A DNA stretch of 64,000 nucleotides, taken from assembly GCF_000013045.1 (NCBI RefSeq), contig NC_007677.1, positions 1,860,001-1,924,000 of the forward strand, given 5' to 3'. Origin of the DNA: Salinibacter ruber DSM 13855. GTDB taxonomy: Bacteria; Bacteroidota; Rhodothermia; Rhodothermales; Salinibacteraceae. Shown here piece after piece: positions 34,245 to 43,206 of this stretch. The notes under the pieces are model-generated. The model searched no databases, was not told the origin of the DNA, and was given only the letters and a program-made list of their open reading frames with translations. Each line of letters begins with the position of its first letter. The first letter of the stretch is position 1. A program made the position numbers and the translations under genes.

Positions 34245-35471
34245 CTACTGCGCGTCGTCTCGGGATCGGAGAGACGAACGGACGTCGACGTCACCGAGCA
34301 GGGTGCGGTGGACGGGGCACTTGTTGGCGATCTCAAAGAGCCGCTCGCGTTGGTCGTCGCTGAGGCGGCCCCGGATTTCAATTTCCCGGGTAATCCGGTC
34401 CACCTGGCCCTGCTCCGTGTCGCAATTTTCGCAGTCCTCCGCGTGCACTTTTTCGTGGGACAGGCGGACGATGGTTTCGTCGAGGGGCCACTCTTTGCGA
34501 TCCGCGTACATGCGGAGGGTCATTCCCGTACAACTGCCGAGTGCCGACAGCAAAAAGCCGTATGGCGTAGGCCCGTCGTCGTCGCCCCCCACGCTCTCGG
34601 GCTCGTCCCCAACCAGTGCGTGCTGCCCCGCCTGAATCGCCGTGCGGTATGTGCCTTCGGTACGCGTCACCACGTCTTCGTCGGGCGTGTCGGGCACCGA
34701 GACCGACCGGTCAACGTACTTTTCGGCCCAGGCCCCCAGGACCACCCCCAGGTATTCGGCGTCTGACCGATCCGTAAGGAGGTGGTCGGCGTCGTCGAGC
34801 GAAACGAAGCTCTTCGGGTGCTTGGCGGCCTGGAAGATCTTGGCGGCGTTGTTTGCCCCGACGGTCTGATCCACCGGCGAATGGAAGATCAAGAGCGCCC
34901 GGCCGAGCGTCCGGATGGTGGTTTCCATCTTCGTCGCCGCAAGGTCATCGAGGAATTGCTTCCGGATCGTGAAGGTGCGTCCGGCCAGTTGGACGCGCGC
35001 TTCCCCCTTTTCTTCGATGTCTTCGACCGCGTCTTGGAGGTGCTGGGTGACGTGCTCCGGGTCGTACGGCGCCCCGATGGTGGACACCGCCTGTACGGAA
35101 TCGAGCCGCTGCGCGGCTTGCAGCACCGCGGCGCCCCCCAGCGAGTGGCCCACCAGAATGCGGGGCGCCTCGTGGTGCTCACTGAGATAATCGGCCGCCG
35201 CGATCAGATCCTCGACGTTGGACGAGAAGTTGGTGTCCGCGAACTCGCCCTCGCTTTCCCCAAGCCCGGTAAAGTCGAACCGGAGTACGGCAATCCCGTG
35301 ACGGGTTAGTGCTCGGCTGATGGCCCCCGCGGCCCGCAAATCCTTGGAGCACGTGAAGCAGTGCGCGAAGAGCGCAAACGCACAGGGCGATTCGCCGTCG
35401 GGACGGTCAAGCCGAGCGGCCAGGGCGTTTCCGTCGGCGTTCTCGAATCGGATTTTTTCGGGCATAGACAA
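34245..35471 (-). CDS. Alpha/beta hydrolase fused to OsmC domain
   Basis: A 408-residue bifunctional protein. Residues about 5-255 are an alpha/beta hydrolase with nucleophile Ser110 in ILVGHSLGGAAVLQA and a DxxH-type end (DDADHLLTD). Residues about 275-400 are an OsmC/Ohr peroxidase-like domain with the two reactive Cys in ALGSCTGMTLRMYADRK and ANKCPVHRTLLG. The family (YhfK-like hydrolase/OsmC) is widespread but its substrate is not known; a role in detoxifying peroxidised esters is only inferred. It is single-standing, with the NRDE gene 34 bases upstream on the same strand. Confidence 0.92.
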   Translation of the reverse strand: MSMPEKIRFENADGNALAARLDRPDGESPCAFALFAHCFTCSKDLRAAGAISRALTRHGIAVLRFDFTGLGESEGEFADTNFSSNVEDLIAAADYLSEHHEAPRILVGHSLGGAAVLQAAQRLDSVQAVSTIGAPYDPEHVTQHLQDAVEDIEEKGEARVQLAGRTFTIRKQFLDDLAATKMETTIRTLGRALLIFHSPVDQTVGANNAAKIFQAAKHPKSFVSLDDADHLLTDRSDAEYLGVVLGAWAEKYVDRSVSVPDTPDEDVVTRTEGTYRTAIQAGQHALVGDEPESVGGDDDGPTPYGFLLSALGSCTGMTLRMYADRKEWPLDETIVRLSHEKVHAEDCENCDTEQGQVDRITREIEIRGRLSDDQRERLFEIANKCPVHRTLLGDVDVRSSLRSRDDAQ

Positions 35472-35505
35472 GGGGTTGTCTTCGAATGAGCGTCAGAGAT
35501 GAGAG

Positions 35506-36285
35506 TTAGGACGCCACAGGGGACGCCAAATTGAACGAAAAGTCGCGGGTCTCCGTGGCGGTGCCGCCGTCGAAACTCCGCTCGGCAAACGTGACCCGCC
35601 CACTGCGATGAACGAGAAACACGGTGGAGGCACGGGTCCCGTACGCCTCGTCGCCGTCGATGAACGGCGGCGAGAGCATTCGTTCGGTCTCGCGCCCCAC
35701 CCCCGTCTGGGGAAGTTGACCGTCCGGGGCCGGCTGGCGGTCGTCGAGGATATCGAAAAGGGCCTCAATGGACAGGTCCTTGTCTTCGCAGAGTGCATCC
35801 AACCCGGAGGTGCCCCGCTCCACTTTGGGCCACGAATCGTCGAGCTGCGCGTTGCTCATGCCGTGGATCCCGGACCGTACGGGCCGCGGGGTGCCGTCTC
35901 GGTTCGAGTAGTAGAACGTCTTCTCGGGCGTTCCGACGAGCACATTGAACCCGTTGTACTGATCCGCCTCCGTTTCCAGGCCGTCGAGATACGCCTCCGG
36001 CGCGAGCTCCTCCCGCAAGTAGTCCGCCACGAGACGCCCCCGCGACGGCGCGTCGTCCCGACGGGGGCGCTCGTCACGCACGTTGGTCACCGTCGCCCAG
36101 TGCCCCTTCCGAGTGATGCCGAGCCACGTCCCTCCTGCTTTCAGGTCGCGCCCGCCCAGCACATGCGGTGCGTCGTCCCAGAAGGCGGCAGGAGCCGTCG
36201 GCCGGTCGTAAAATTCATCCCGGTTCCCCGCAAAAATGAGGGGATACTCCGGATGCACGTCCTTTGCGAAAAGAATCAGACACAT
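35506..36285 (-). CDS. NRDE family protein (TANGO2-like)
   Basis: A 259-residue protein with the NRDE motif at the N-terminus (MCLILFAKDVHPEYPLIFAG, then NRDEFYDRP) and Ntn-hydrolase-like strands. Met-Cys at the start is typical and suggests that Cys2 may be exposed as a nucleophile. The family's function is unsettled; the animal homologue TANGO2 has been linked to Golgi organisation and heme handling. The open frame continues to 36555, but the upstream residues are arginine-rich and random, so the start at 36285 is well supported. It overlaps nothing and lies 64 bases from the methylase gene. Confidence 0.9.
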   Translation of the reverse strand: MCLILFAKDVHPEYPLIFAGNRDEFYDRPTAPAAFWDDAPHVLGGRDLKAGGTWLGITRKGHWATVTNVRDERPRRDDAPSRGRLVADYLREELAPEAYLDGLETEADQYNGFNVLVGTPEKTFYYSNRDGTPRPVRSGIHGMSNAQLDDSWPKVERGTSGLDALCEDKDLSIEALFDILDDRQPAPDGQLPQTGVGRETERMLSPPFIDGDEAYGTRASTVFLVHRSGRVTFAERSFDGGTATETRDFSFNLASPVAS

Positions 36286-36349
36286 GGCGCGTCCAGGATA
36301 TGAGCAAGGAGAGAGGGACAGGCCCCAACACGGCGGGCTCGGCCCGCGC

Positions 36350-36928
36350 TTAGGCGTCACGCTTCTCGACTGCAAACAGGCGCGGCGGGTCGTTGCTCCA
36401 ATTCGGAAACCGATAGGACAAGGCCCGAAACTGCGCCTGCGGGAGGGCCGACGCCCAGGCCTCCACGGCGTCGGCCTCTTCGTCTCCCCCCTCATGGCCC
36501 GTATAGGCGACCACCGTGATGACGCCGCCCGGGCGGAGCGCCTCCGTACCGGCATCGAGGGCCTGACGGGTCGTCTCGGGGCGAGTCACAACCGAGTGAT
36601 CTCCGCCGGGCAGGTAGCCCAGGTTAAACATGATGGCGCCGACCCGCCCCCGCTCCGCCTCTTCTAGGTGCCGGGCGAGGGTCTGATGCCCCGCATGCAC
36701 CAGCCGAACGGGGGCACTGAGGGCTTCCCGCTCGAGGCGGTGTCGCGTCTCGACCAGGGCCTCCTCCTGCACGTCGAATCCCACGACGGCCCCGCCCGCC
36801 CCGACCGCTTGGGCCAGGAACGCGGTGTCGTGTCCGTTGCCGACCGTGGCGTCGACCGCAATCCCGCCCTCTCCGACCGCCCGGCCGGCGAGGGCGTGCG
36901 CCTGCTCCAGGATCGACGGAATCACCAT
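36350..36928 (-). CDS. MnmM/YtqB-like tRNA methyltransferase
   Basis: A 192-residue class I SAM methyltransferase of the rRNA_methylase/YtqB group. B. subtilis MnmM methylates the nm5s2U wobble base of tRNA. The SAM-binding motif is AVDATVGNGHDTAFLAQAV, and the family's NLGYLPGGDHSVVT motif is near residue 102. VVAYTGHEGGDEEADAVEAW matches the later conserved segment. Length fits the family (about 190). It is divergent from aroB, with 145 bases between their starts. Confidence 0.87.
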   Translation of the reverse strand: MVIPSILEQAHALAGRAVGEGGIAVDATVGNGHDTAFLAQAVGAGGAVVGFDVQEEALVETRHRLEREALSAPVRLVHAGHQTLARHLEEAERGRVGAIMFNLGYLPGGDHSVVTRPETTRQALDAGTEALRPGGVITVVAYTGHEGGDEEADAVEAWASALPQAQFRALSYRFPNWSNDPPRLFAVEKRDA

Positions 36929-37073
36929 GTGGACGGGATCAGGGCTGTTGCGGGGCAGCGTGTGCGGTTGATCAGGGGGCGAGGACGCTCCGGAAACGCG
37001 CGACCAAACTCCTCAAATTCCGAAAGGGCGAGGAATCTCACGCCCCGCCAGTCCGTGAGGCAGAGAAAGACTT

Positions 37074-38177
37074 ATGCCGAGCCCACTCGCCCCCATGGCC
37101 GTTTTCGTTGACCTTGACGAGCGAAGTTACACCGTTCATTTCGATTCCCTCGCCACGGTCCCGTCTCTGCTAGAAGACGTTGGGCTCGCGGCCGGACGGT
37201 GTCTCCTCGTCACCGACGAGAACGTGGCCCGCCACTACAAGACACCACTCATCGAGGGCCTTTCCAACGCAGGCTGGACGGTGCGTTCCCTCGTCCTCCC
37301 CCCTGGCGAGCAGACCAAATCGGCCTCGTGCCTTCACCGCATCTACGACGACGCCCTCGCCTGGGGCATCGATCGGCAGACCCCGGTGCTCGCCCTCGGG
37401 GGCGGCGTCGTCGGCGACCTGGCCGGGTTCGCCGCGGCCACCCTCCTGCGCGGGCTGCCCCTCGTGCAACTGCCAACCTCCCTTCTCGCCCAGGTCGACG
37501 CGTCGGTGGGGGGCAAAACGGCCATCAACCATGACACCGGCAAGAACCTGATCGGCGCCTTCTACCAGCCGGAGCTCGTCTGCGCCGACCCGCAGACGCT
37601 CGATACCCTGCCGATGCGGGAGTACACAAGCGGCATGGCGGAGGTGATTAAACACGCCCTCATCCGCGCCCCCGATCTCTTCGAGGCCTTGGAAGACCAC
37701 CTGGTCCCCGTCATGGCCCGCAAAGATCGGGAGATTGTCTCGTCGGTGATTGAGGACGCCGTGGGCGTGAAGGCCGACGTCGTCAGTGCCGACGAACGGG
37801 AGGAGGGCCGGCGCGCCATTCTTAACTTCGGTCACACCTTCGCCCACGCCCTCGAACGCGTGGCGGGGTACGGGGCGTTTACCCACGGCGAGGCCGTCGC
37901 CATCGGAATGCGGGCGGGGCTCTACCTTTCCCATCAGCGCCATCCCGAGGCGGTGCCTCGCGAGCGACTCGATCATGTGATCCGTGCCGTGCCGATTGAA
38001 TCCGACCCCGCCGAGGTGCCCTTTCCCGACCTCTACGCAGCGATGGCGGCGGACAAGAAAAATGAGGGGGGCACCATCCGCTTCGTGCTCCTCGAACAGT
38101 TGGGCCAGGCGTACGTGACCGGCGATGTCACGGAGGCCGACGCCCGTCATGCCTGGCAGTTTGCGTGTTCGAACTGA
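37074..38177 (+). CDS. aroB: 3-dehydroquinate synthase
   Basis: Second shikimate-pathway enzyme; converts DAHP to 3-dehydroquinate with NAD+ and a divalent metal. The 367-residue product has the NAD-binding core LALGGGVVGDLAGFAAATLL and the substrate segment PTSLLAQVDASVGGKTAINH. The metal ligands appear in YTSGMAEVIKHALI, LNFGHTFAHALE and FTHGEAVAIGMRAG. A second ATG at 37095 gives a more usual N-terminus (MAVFVDLDERSY). No other aro genes are near, and tamB follows after 93 bases. Confidence 0.96.
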   Translation: MPSPLAPMAVFVDLDERSYTVHFDSLATVPSLLEDVGLAAGRCLLVTDENVARHYKTPLIEGLSNAGWTVRSLVLPPGEQTKSASCLHRIYDDALAWGIDRQTPVLALGGGVVGDLAGFAAATLLRGLPLVQLPTSLLAQVDASVGGKTAINHDTGKNLIGAFYQPELVCADPQTLDTLPMREYTSGMAEVIKHALIRAPDLFEALEDHLVPVMARKDREIVSSVIEDAVGVKADVVSADEREEGRRAILNFGHTFAHALERVAGYGAFTHGEAVAIGMRAGLYLSHQRHPEAVPRERLDHVIRAVPIESDPAEVPFPDLYAAMAADKKNEGGTIRFVLLEQLGQAYVTGDVTEADARHAWQFACSN

Positions 38178-38270
38178 AACGCCGCCCCTCCTTCAGTCGT
38201 GTCAACACGCCGATAGGAGGCGGTTGCCTCGATAACGCCCTCCATCCCCCTCCGCCTTCGGCCCGCAATC

Positions 38271-41200
38271 GTGCCCGACTCGTCCAATCGCCGGTCCCTC
38301 ACCCAACCGCTGTGGCGGGCCTTCCGCGTCGCATTCGCAGCGGTGATGGTCGGGGTCGTCTTCTTCGTCGGGCTCACACGGACGGAGGTGGGCCGCGATC
38401 GGATCCGACGACACGTCGAGGCGCAATTCAATCAGCAATTCCAGGGGACCCTCTCGATCGACTCTCTGAGTGGGTCCCTTCTCACCGACATCGAAGCAAG
38501 CGGAGTGCAGCTGCGAGCTCCCTCGGGCACGCTTGTTGGGACGGTTGACGAGATCCAGGCAACCCCCCAGTGGGCCAACCTCTTGACCGCAGAACTGTCC
38601 ATCCAGTCTCTTGCCCTGATTCGGCCCCACCTCGTACTTCGGCGCGACTCTTCAGGGGGCTGGAACGCCGCGAACGCCGTTCGGCGGGTGTCTCCCTCCA
38701 CGTCGGGAAGCGCCCTGGATTTAACATTTGCGGACATTGAGGTCCAACGGGGGCGTGTGACCACGACCCGCGGCGGCTCCGCCCCCAACCTGGTCCGGCA
38801 GGGCTGGCTGTTCGACTACACGCGAACGACCGTCCGAGACCTCTCGTTCAGCGCCGTTGCCCAACGGACGGGAACCAGGCGCTTCGTCGACCTCAGCAAC
38901 GGGTCGTTTTCCATGCCGGGCGAGGACCTCCGTGTCTCCTTCCTTGAGGGCCAGATCCAACAGACACCGGATGGCTGGTCGATTAGAGGGCTGGATTTGT
39001 CCCTGGATACGACCCGCATTCGGGGGAAAGCCTCGATTCAAACCGGCGGGGCCGACGGAGCGTCGCCCCAGGTCTCGGTGCGCCTGGACCGGAGTCGAAT
39101 CGATCAGGGCGAGCTCCGACGCATCGTTCCCCGGCTTCCGCTCGCGGACGTGGTGACGCTCGAAGGCACGCTGGAAGGGACCGCACGCCGACTCCGCGCG
39201 GACGACGTTACGATTACCCACGATGCTTCCGTCGCGACCCTGAGCGGAACCCTCCGCCAGGCCCGCGGGGGGCTTGCGATGGATCTTCGCCTCACGGAGG
39301 GCCGGCTCGTCCCGAAGGATGTTCGCGACGTGTGGCCGTCCGCCCCTCCCGTGCCCTCCGTCGATGGCACTCCGTTCAACCTCACTGGCTCGCTGCAGGG
39401 CACCACCGCCGACGCTCCGGCCGGCCCCCGCACGTTCGACCTCACGACCCGTCTCGCCATGGAAAGCCCGCACGGAGCGGTCCGGGGGTCGCTGGCAGTG
39501 GCCCGGTCGTCGGCTTCCGGCCTCTCGTACAACGGCACGCTCGAAGCGGACAGCCTCAACCTTGCGCCCCTGACCGGCCGCCCGGCCCTGACGAGTCAAC
39601 TGTCGGGCCGAGTCGAGGGCAGCGGAACGGGCATCCAACTCGGCAGCCTGCAGGGCTCAGTCGAGGTGTCCCTCGCAGGCTCTCGGGTTGCCGGGCGCTC
39701 CTTTGCCTCCGCCGACGGCACGCTCTCGATCGACGGGGACAGCACGAATGGCACCCTCAGTGTTCGGCAGGACAACGGCGGACGGCTTTACGTGAACGGG
39801 GCGGCCCAGGACCTCGATCGCCGGCCGTCCTATACGGCCACCGTGACCGGCTCCGACCTCGATCTGGGATCCATCGTGGGCCCGACCGCCCCCTCCACCC
39901 AGTTGAATGCGCGCCTGACGGTCGGGGGGCGCGGGGTCCAGTGGCGCTCCCTCGCCGGGACGGCCGTACTACAGGTGGACAGTTCTCGGGTGAATCGCGG
40001 GGACAGCACGATGACCTTGCCCCCGCACTCCGTCGCCCTCCGGCTGGCCGACCGCACCGCCGGGCGCCCGCGTGTGGAGTTGAGCGGCTCCGTGCTTCGT
40101 CTCACCGCCGACGGCACCTCGCTCGGCCCGCCCCTCTGGACGGCCGCCCAAACCTGGGGCACGAAGCTCCGAAACGCAGTTCGGCGCGAGCGCGACAAGC
40201 CTGTGCCCTCCCGCCAACAGTCCTCCGCCCAGCCCTCCCTCTACCTGCCAATAGATGCCTCATCGCGAGCCTCCCTCCAGTCTCGGGGTCCCCTTGAGGC
40301 TCGGGCTGAGATGCGGATTCTCCAGCCGAAAATCGTGAGTGCCTGGTGGCCCACCTTTCCGGAGGGGACCGAAAACCTCACCGCCGAGGCTCGGCTCTCT
40401 GTCGGCCCCGATAGCCTCTACACTGCCGGGCACGTTTCGGCCGATTTGGTTCGGGCCGGCCCGAATACCGTAACGGACCTGCGGGCCGAGTACGACGTGT
40501 CCAGCCACGTCGATGCCCCTCTCGCGCAGTCGACCCTGGCGACGGCAACCGTCTCGGCCGGACGGGCGACGCTGGGGGGGCCCGCCCTCAAGAACACCGC
40601 TGTTTCGCTCGCCTACGGGGGCCGCACCGGACGAATTCAGGCACGGGCGGACAGCGTCGGGATCGCCGATTCGGTTCGCCTGTCCGGGGGGCTTCGCGTT
40701 ACGCCACGGGCCAATGAGTTGCGCCTCCGGAAGGTATCGGCGAGCATCGGCGGCAACGAGTGGACCAATGCCGCACCTGCGTCTCTACGGGCCTACTCGG
40801 ATGCCTTCGTCGTCGCCCCCCTTACGATTCAACAGCCCCATCCCGACACCCCGTCCCTACAGACGATCCGGATTGGCGGCACCGTCTCGGCACGCCCCTC
40901 AGATACGTTGGCCGTGAAGGCCCGGAACGTCTACCTTCCTCCCCTCTCGCGAGCACTGGGACTGCCGCAGCTCATCGGTGGCAACCTGGACGGCACGGTT
41001 CGTCTGCGGAGCGCGCTGGGCCAACCCGAGCTGGCCAGTGACCTGGCCGTGCAACGCCTGTCCTTCGACCGCCGCGTCCTGGGCTCTGCCCGCCTCCGTA
41101 TGACCTACGCCGCCCGGTCCCCCGATCTCCGTGTGGAGGGGCGGCTCCGCTCAAAGGCCCAGACCATGAAACAGCTGACGGGCCCGGCGCTGGTTCCATC

Positions 41201-43112
41201 GGGCGCACGAACCGTGGAGCCCAATGACATTTCCGTGTCGGGCCGGGTGCGCCTCCCGGAATGGGCACGCGCAGCGCCCCCCGAACGGGCGTCGGCCCTG
41301 CCGCCGGGAGAAACCCTCGACCTTTCGGTGGATGTCGAGCGCGCGGACCTCTTTTTCTTTCGGTACATCTTCGAGGAGCGCGTGGCCGGGGTGCGTGGGT
41401 TCGTGAGCGGCCCGCTTCATATCGGGGGCCGGGTCCTAGATCCTCGGTTTGAGGCGGACTTCGACATCGTGAACGGGGCCGTCCGGCTGCCCGTCTTCGG
41501 CCTGGCCTACGAGGTGGAGGGCCCCGTGGAGGTGGACAAGCGCGGCATCCACGCCCGCACGCTCCGGGTTCAGGACGAGGAGGGCACGGCCACCGTGGAC
41601 GGGAGCATCCTGTTCAACGACTACCAGTACTTCTCTTTCGACCTATCGGCCTCGCTGGACGGCATCACGGTGATCGACGTATCGCAGGCCGAGGACCTTC
41701 CCTTCTACGGCCGCATTCGGGGGTCGGGCCCCCTCCACCTCAACGGCCCGCTTCCCGACGCCACCCTCGAATCAAACGCGGCCCGGACGACGCCGGACAG
41801 TGAACTGTACATCCCCGTCTCCGGACGGACGGTGGAGGAGGACGCGGGCTTCATCGTCTTTGCCGACTCCACGGGCCGGACGCCCTCCGTGTCGCAGTTG
41901 ACGCGCCGGCCCAATATTCTGGCCGACCGCCCCGCCGGTGTGCCCTCCTTCGTTGAGGGCCTCAACCTGGACCTCAACGTCATCGCCCCGGACGAGTCGA
42001 CGGTCAACCTCGTCTTCGATCCACTGGTGGGGGACGTGGTGACGGTCGTCGGCTCCGGCCGGGTCCAGTTGCAGCGGGAAGAGGGCGATTTTTCGGTCTA
42101 CGGGAGCTTCGACGCGACCAGCGGCACCTATTTGTTCACGGCCGGAGAGGTCTTCGTGCGGCGCTTCGCCATCAGCCAGGGGACGATTACCTGGGACGGA
42201 AGCCCCACCAACGCCCAGCTGGACCTGGATGCCGAGTACCGTACCCGGGCCTCCCCCTCCGGGCTGCCGGGCTTTGACGGCTACAGCGGACGCATCCCCG
42301 TCACGGTTCAACTGGCCATCAGTGGCCGGGTGGCCTCGCCCCAGGTGGACCTGAGCCTGTCCATGACGCGGAGTGAAGAGCGAAACCTGATTGGCTCCGA
42401 GACCCTCGACGCTGTTCTCAACCAGCCCGCCCGGACCACGGAGTACGCCACGAGCGTGCTGCTGACGAACACATTTCTCCTCACCACCGAGTCGATCACC
42501 CAAAGCGGTACGGCCCGGTCCGACGGCGAAGGCAATCAGTTGACGACGGCGGGCAACCAGCTGGCGTTCAACAGCGTGTCCCAGCTCGTGTCGAGCCAGC
42601 TCAATCGGTATCTCGGGGAGGCCCTCCCGAACGTAGACCTCAACTTTGGCGTGCAGGGCGAAGACCCAAGCAACCTGGACCTGATCTATGGCGTGGCCCT
42701 GCGCCTGCTCAACGAACGCCTCATCATCCGGGGCGAAGGGGTCTATACCAACGACGACCCGGCCGACTCGGACGCCCAGCGCGCCGGCGGGCCGCAGGGG
42801 GAATTCGTGGTGGAGGTGCGGCTCAGCCCCAGCGTCAGTGCGAAGGTCTTCTACCGGCGCACCGGGGACGAGCTGACCCCGAGCCGCGCCCTTACAAGCA
42901 GCCGCGGGGCCGGCGTCTCGTATCAGACCCAGTTCTCGACCTGGCGAACGCTCTTCCACAGCATCTTTGGCTGGATGTTGCCGACCGACCCTGCACCGGA
43001 CGACGAGGACAACCCCGCCCCCGATCCGGTCGCGCAAAGCGCCCGTCCCCCGTCCGATTCGACGGCCTCCCCCGAGGCGCAGCCCCCCTTCGAACAGAAC
43101 GACCCCGTATGA
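38271..43112 (+). CDS. tamB: TamB-like translocation and assembly module protein
   Basis: A 1613-residue AsmA/TamB-family protein that spans the periplasm as a long hydrophobic beta-groove for lipid transport or outer-membrane assembly. An N-terminal anchor (AFRVAFAAVMVGVVFFVGLT) is followed by the family start EAQFNQQFQGTLSIDSLSGS. The long middle has repeated beta segments of the form LDLSxxx. The C-terminal DUF490 domain begins about residue 1150 (DRGIHARTLRVQDEEG is close by) and ends with VEVRLSPSVSAKVFYRRTGD. The last 70 residues are a Pro/Asp-rich tail. tamA is not adjacent; aroB precedes and RNase R follows on the same strand. Confidence 0.9.
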   Translation: MPDSSNRRSLTQPLWRAFRVAFAAVMVGVVFFVGLTRTEVGRDRIRRHVEAQFNQQFQGTLSIDSLSGSLLTDIEASGVQLRAPSGTLVGTVDEIQATPQWANLLTAELSIQSLALIRPHLVLRRDSSGGWNAANAVRRVSPSTSGSALDLTFADIEVQRGRVTTTRGGSAPNLVRQGWLFDYTRTTVRDLSFSAVAQRTGTRRFVDLSNGSFSMPGEDLRVSFLEGQIQQTPDGWSIRGLDLSLDTTRIRGKASIQTGGADGASPQVSVRLDRSRIDQGELRRIVPRLPLADVVTLEGTLEGTARRLRADDVTITHDASVATLSGTLRQARGGLAMDLRLTEGRLVPKDVRDVWPSAPPVPSVDGTPFNLTGSLQGTTADAPAGPRTFDLTTRLAMESPHGAVRGSLAVARSSASGLSYNGTLEADSLNLAPLTGRPALTSQLSGRVEGSGTGIQLGSLQGSVEVSLAGSRVAGRSFASADGTLSIDGDSTNGTLSVRQDNGGRLYVNGAAQDLDRRPSYTATVTGSDLDLGSIVGPTAPSTQLNARLTVGGRGVQWRSLAGTAVLQVDSSRVNRGDSTMTLPPHSVALRLADRTAGRPRVELSGSVLRLTADGTSLGPPLWTAAQTWGTKLRNAVRRERDKPVPSRQQSSAQPSLYLPIDASSRASLQSRGPLEARAEMRILQPKIVSAWWPTFPEGTENLTAEARLSVGPDSLYTAGHVSADLVRAGPNTVTDLRAEYDVSSHVDAPLAQSTLATATVSAGRATLGGPALKNTAVSLAYGGRTGRIQARADSVGIADSVRLSGGLRVTPRANELRLRKVSASIGGNEWTNAAPASLRAYSDAFVVAPLTIQQPHPDTPSLQTIRIGGTVSARPSDTLAVKARNVYLPPLSRALGLPQLIGGNLDGTVRLRSALGQPELASDLAVQRLSFDRRVLGSARLRMTYAARSPDLRVEGRLRSKAQTMKQLTGPALVPSGARTVEPNDISVSGRVRLPEWARAAPPERASALPPGETLDLSVDVERADLFFFRYIFEERVAGVRGFVSGPLHIGGRVLDPRFEADFDIVNGAVRLPVFGLAYEVEGPVEVDKRGIHARTLRVQDEEGTATVDGSILFNDYQYFSFDLSASLDGITVIDVSQAEDLPFYGRIRGSGPLHLNGPLPDATLESNAARTTPDSELYIPVSGRTVEEDAGFIVFADSTGRTPSVSQLTRRPNILADRPAGVPSFVEGLNLDLNVIAPDESTVNLVFDPLVGDVVTVVGSGRVQLQREEGDFSVYGSFDATSGTYLFTAGEVFVRRFAISQGTITWDGSPTNAQLDLDAEYRTRASPSGLPGFDGYSGRIPVTVQLAISGRVASPQVDLSLSMTRSEERNLIGSETLDAVLNQPARTTEYATSVLLTNTFLLTTESITQSGTARSDGEGNQLTTAGNQLAFNSVSQLVSSQLNRYLGEALPNVDLNFGVQGEDPSNLDLIYGVALRLLNERLIIRGEGVYTNDDPADSDAQRAGGPQGEFVVEVRLSPSVSAKVFYRRTGDELTPSRALTSSRGAGVSYQTQFSTWRTLFHSIFGWMLPTDPAPDDEDNPAPDPVAQSARPPSDSTASPEAQPPFEQNDPV

Positions 43113-43206
43113 CTTTTTCGTGCGGTTCGAACGCCGACGGGCAGGCGGTCGTTGCGATACACGAGATTCATACTGATTCCTTTTTTCAGCACAGAACCCT
43201 ACTGCC

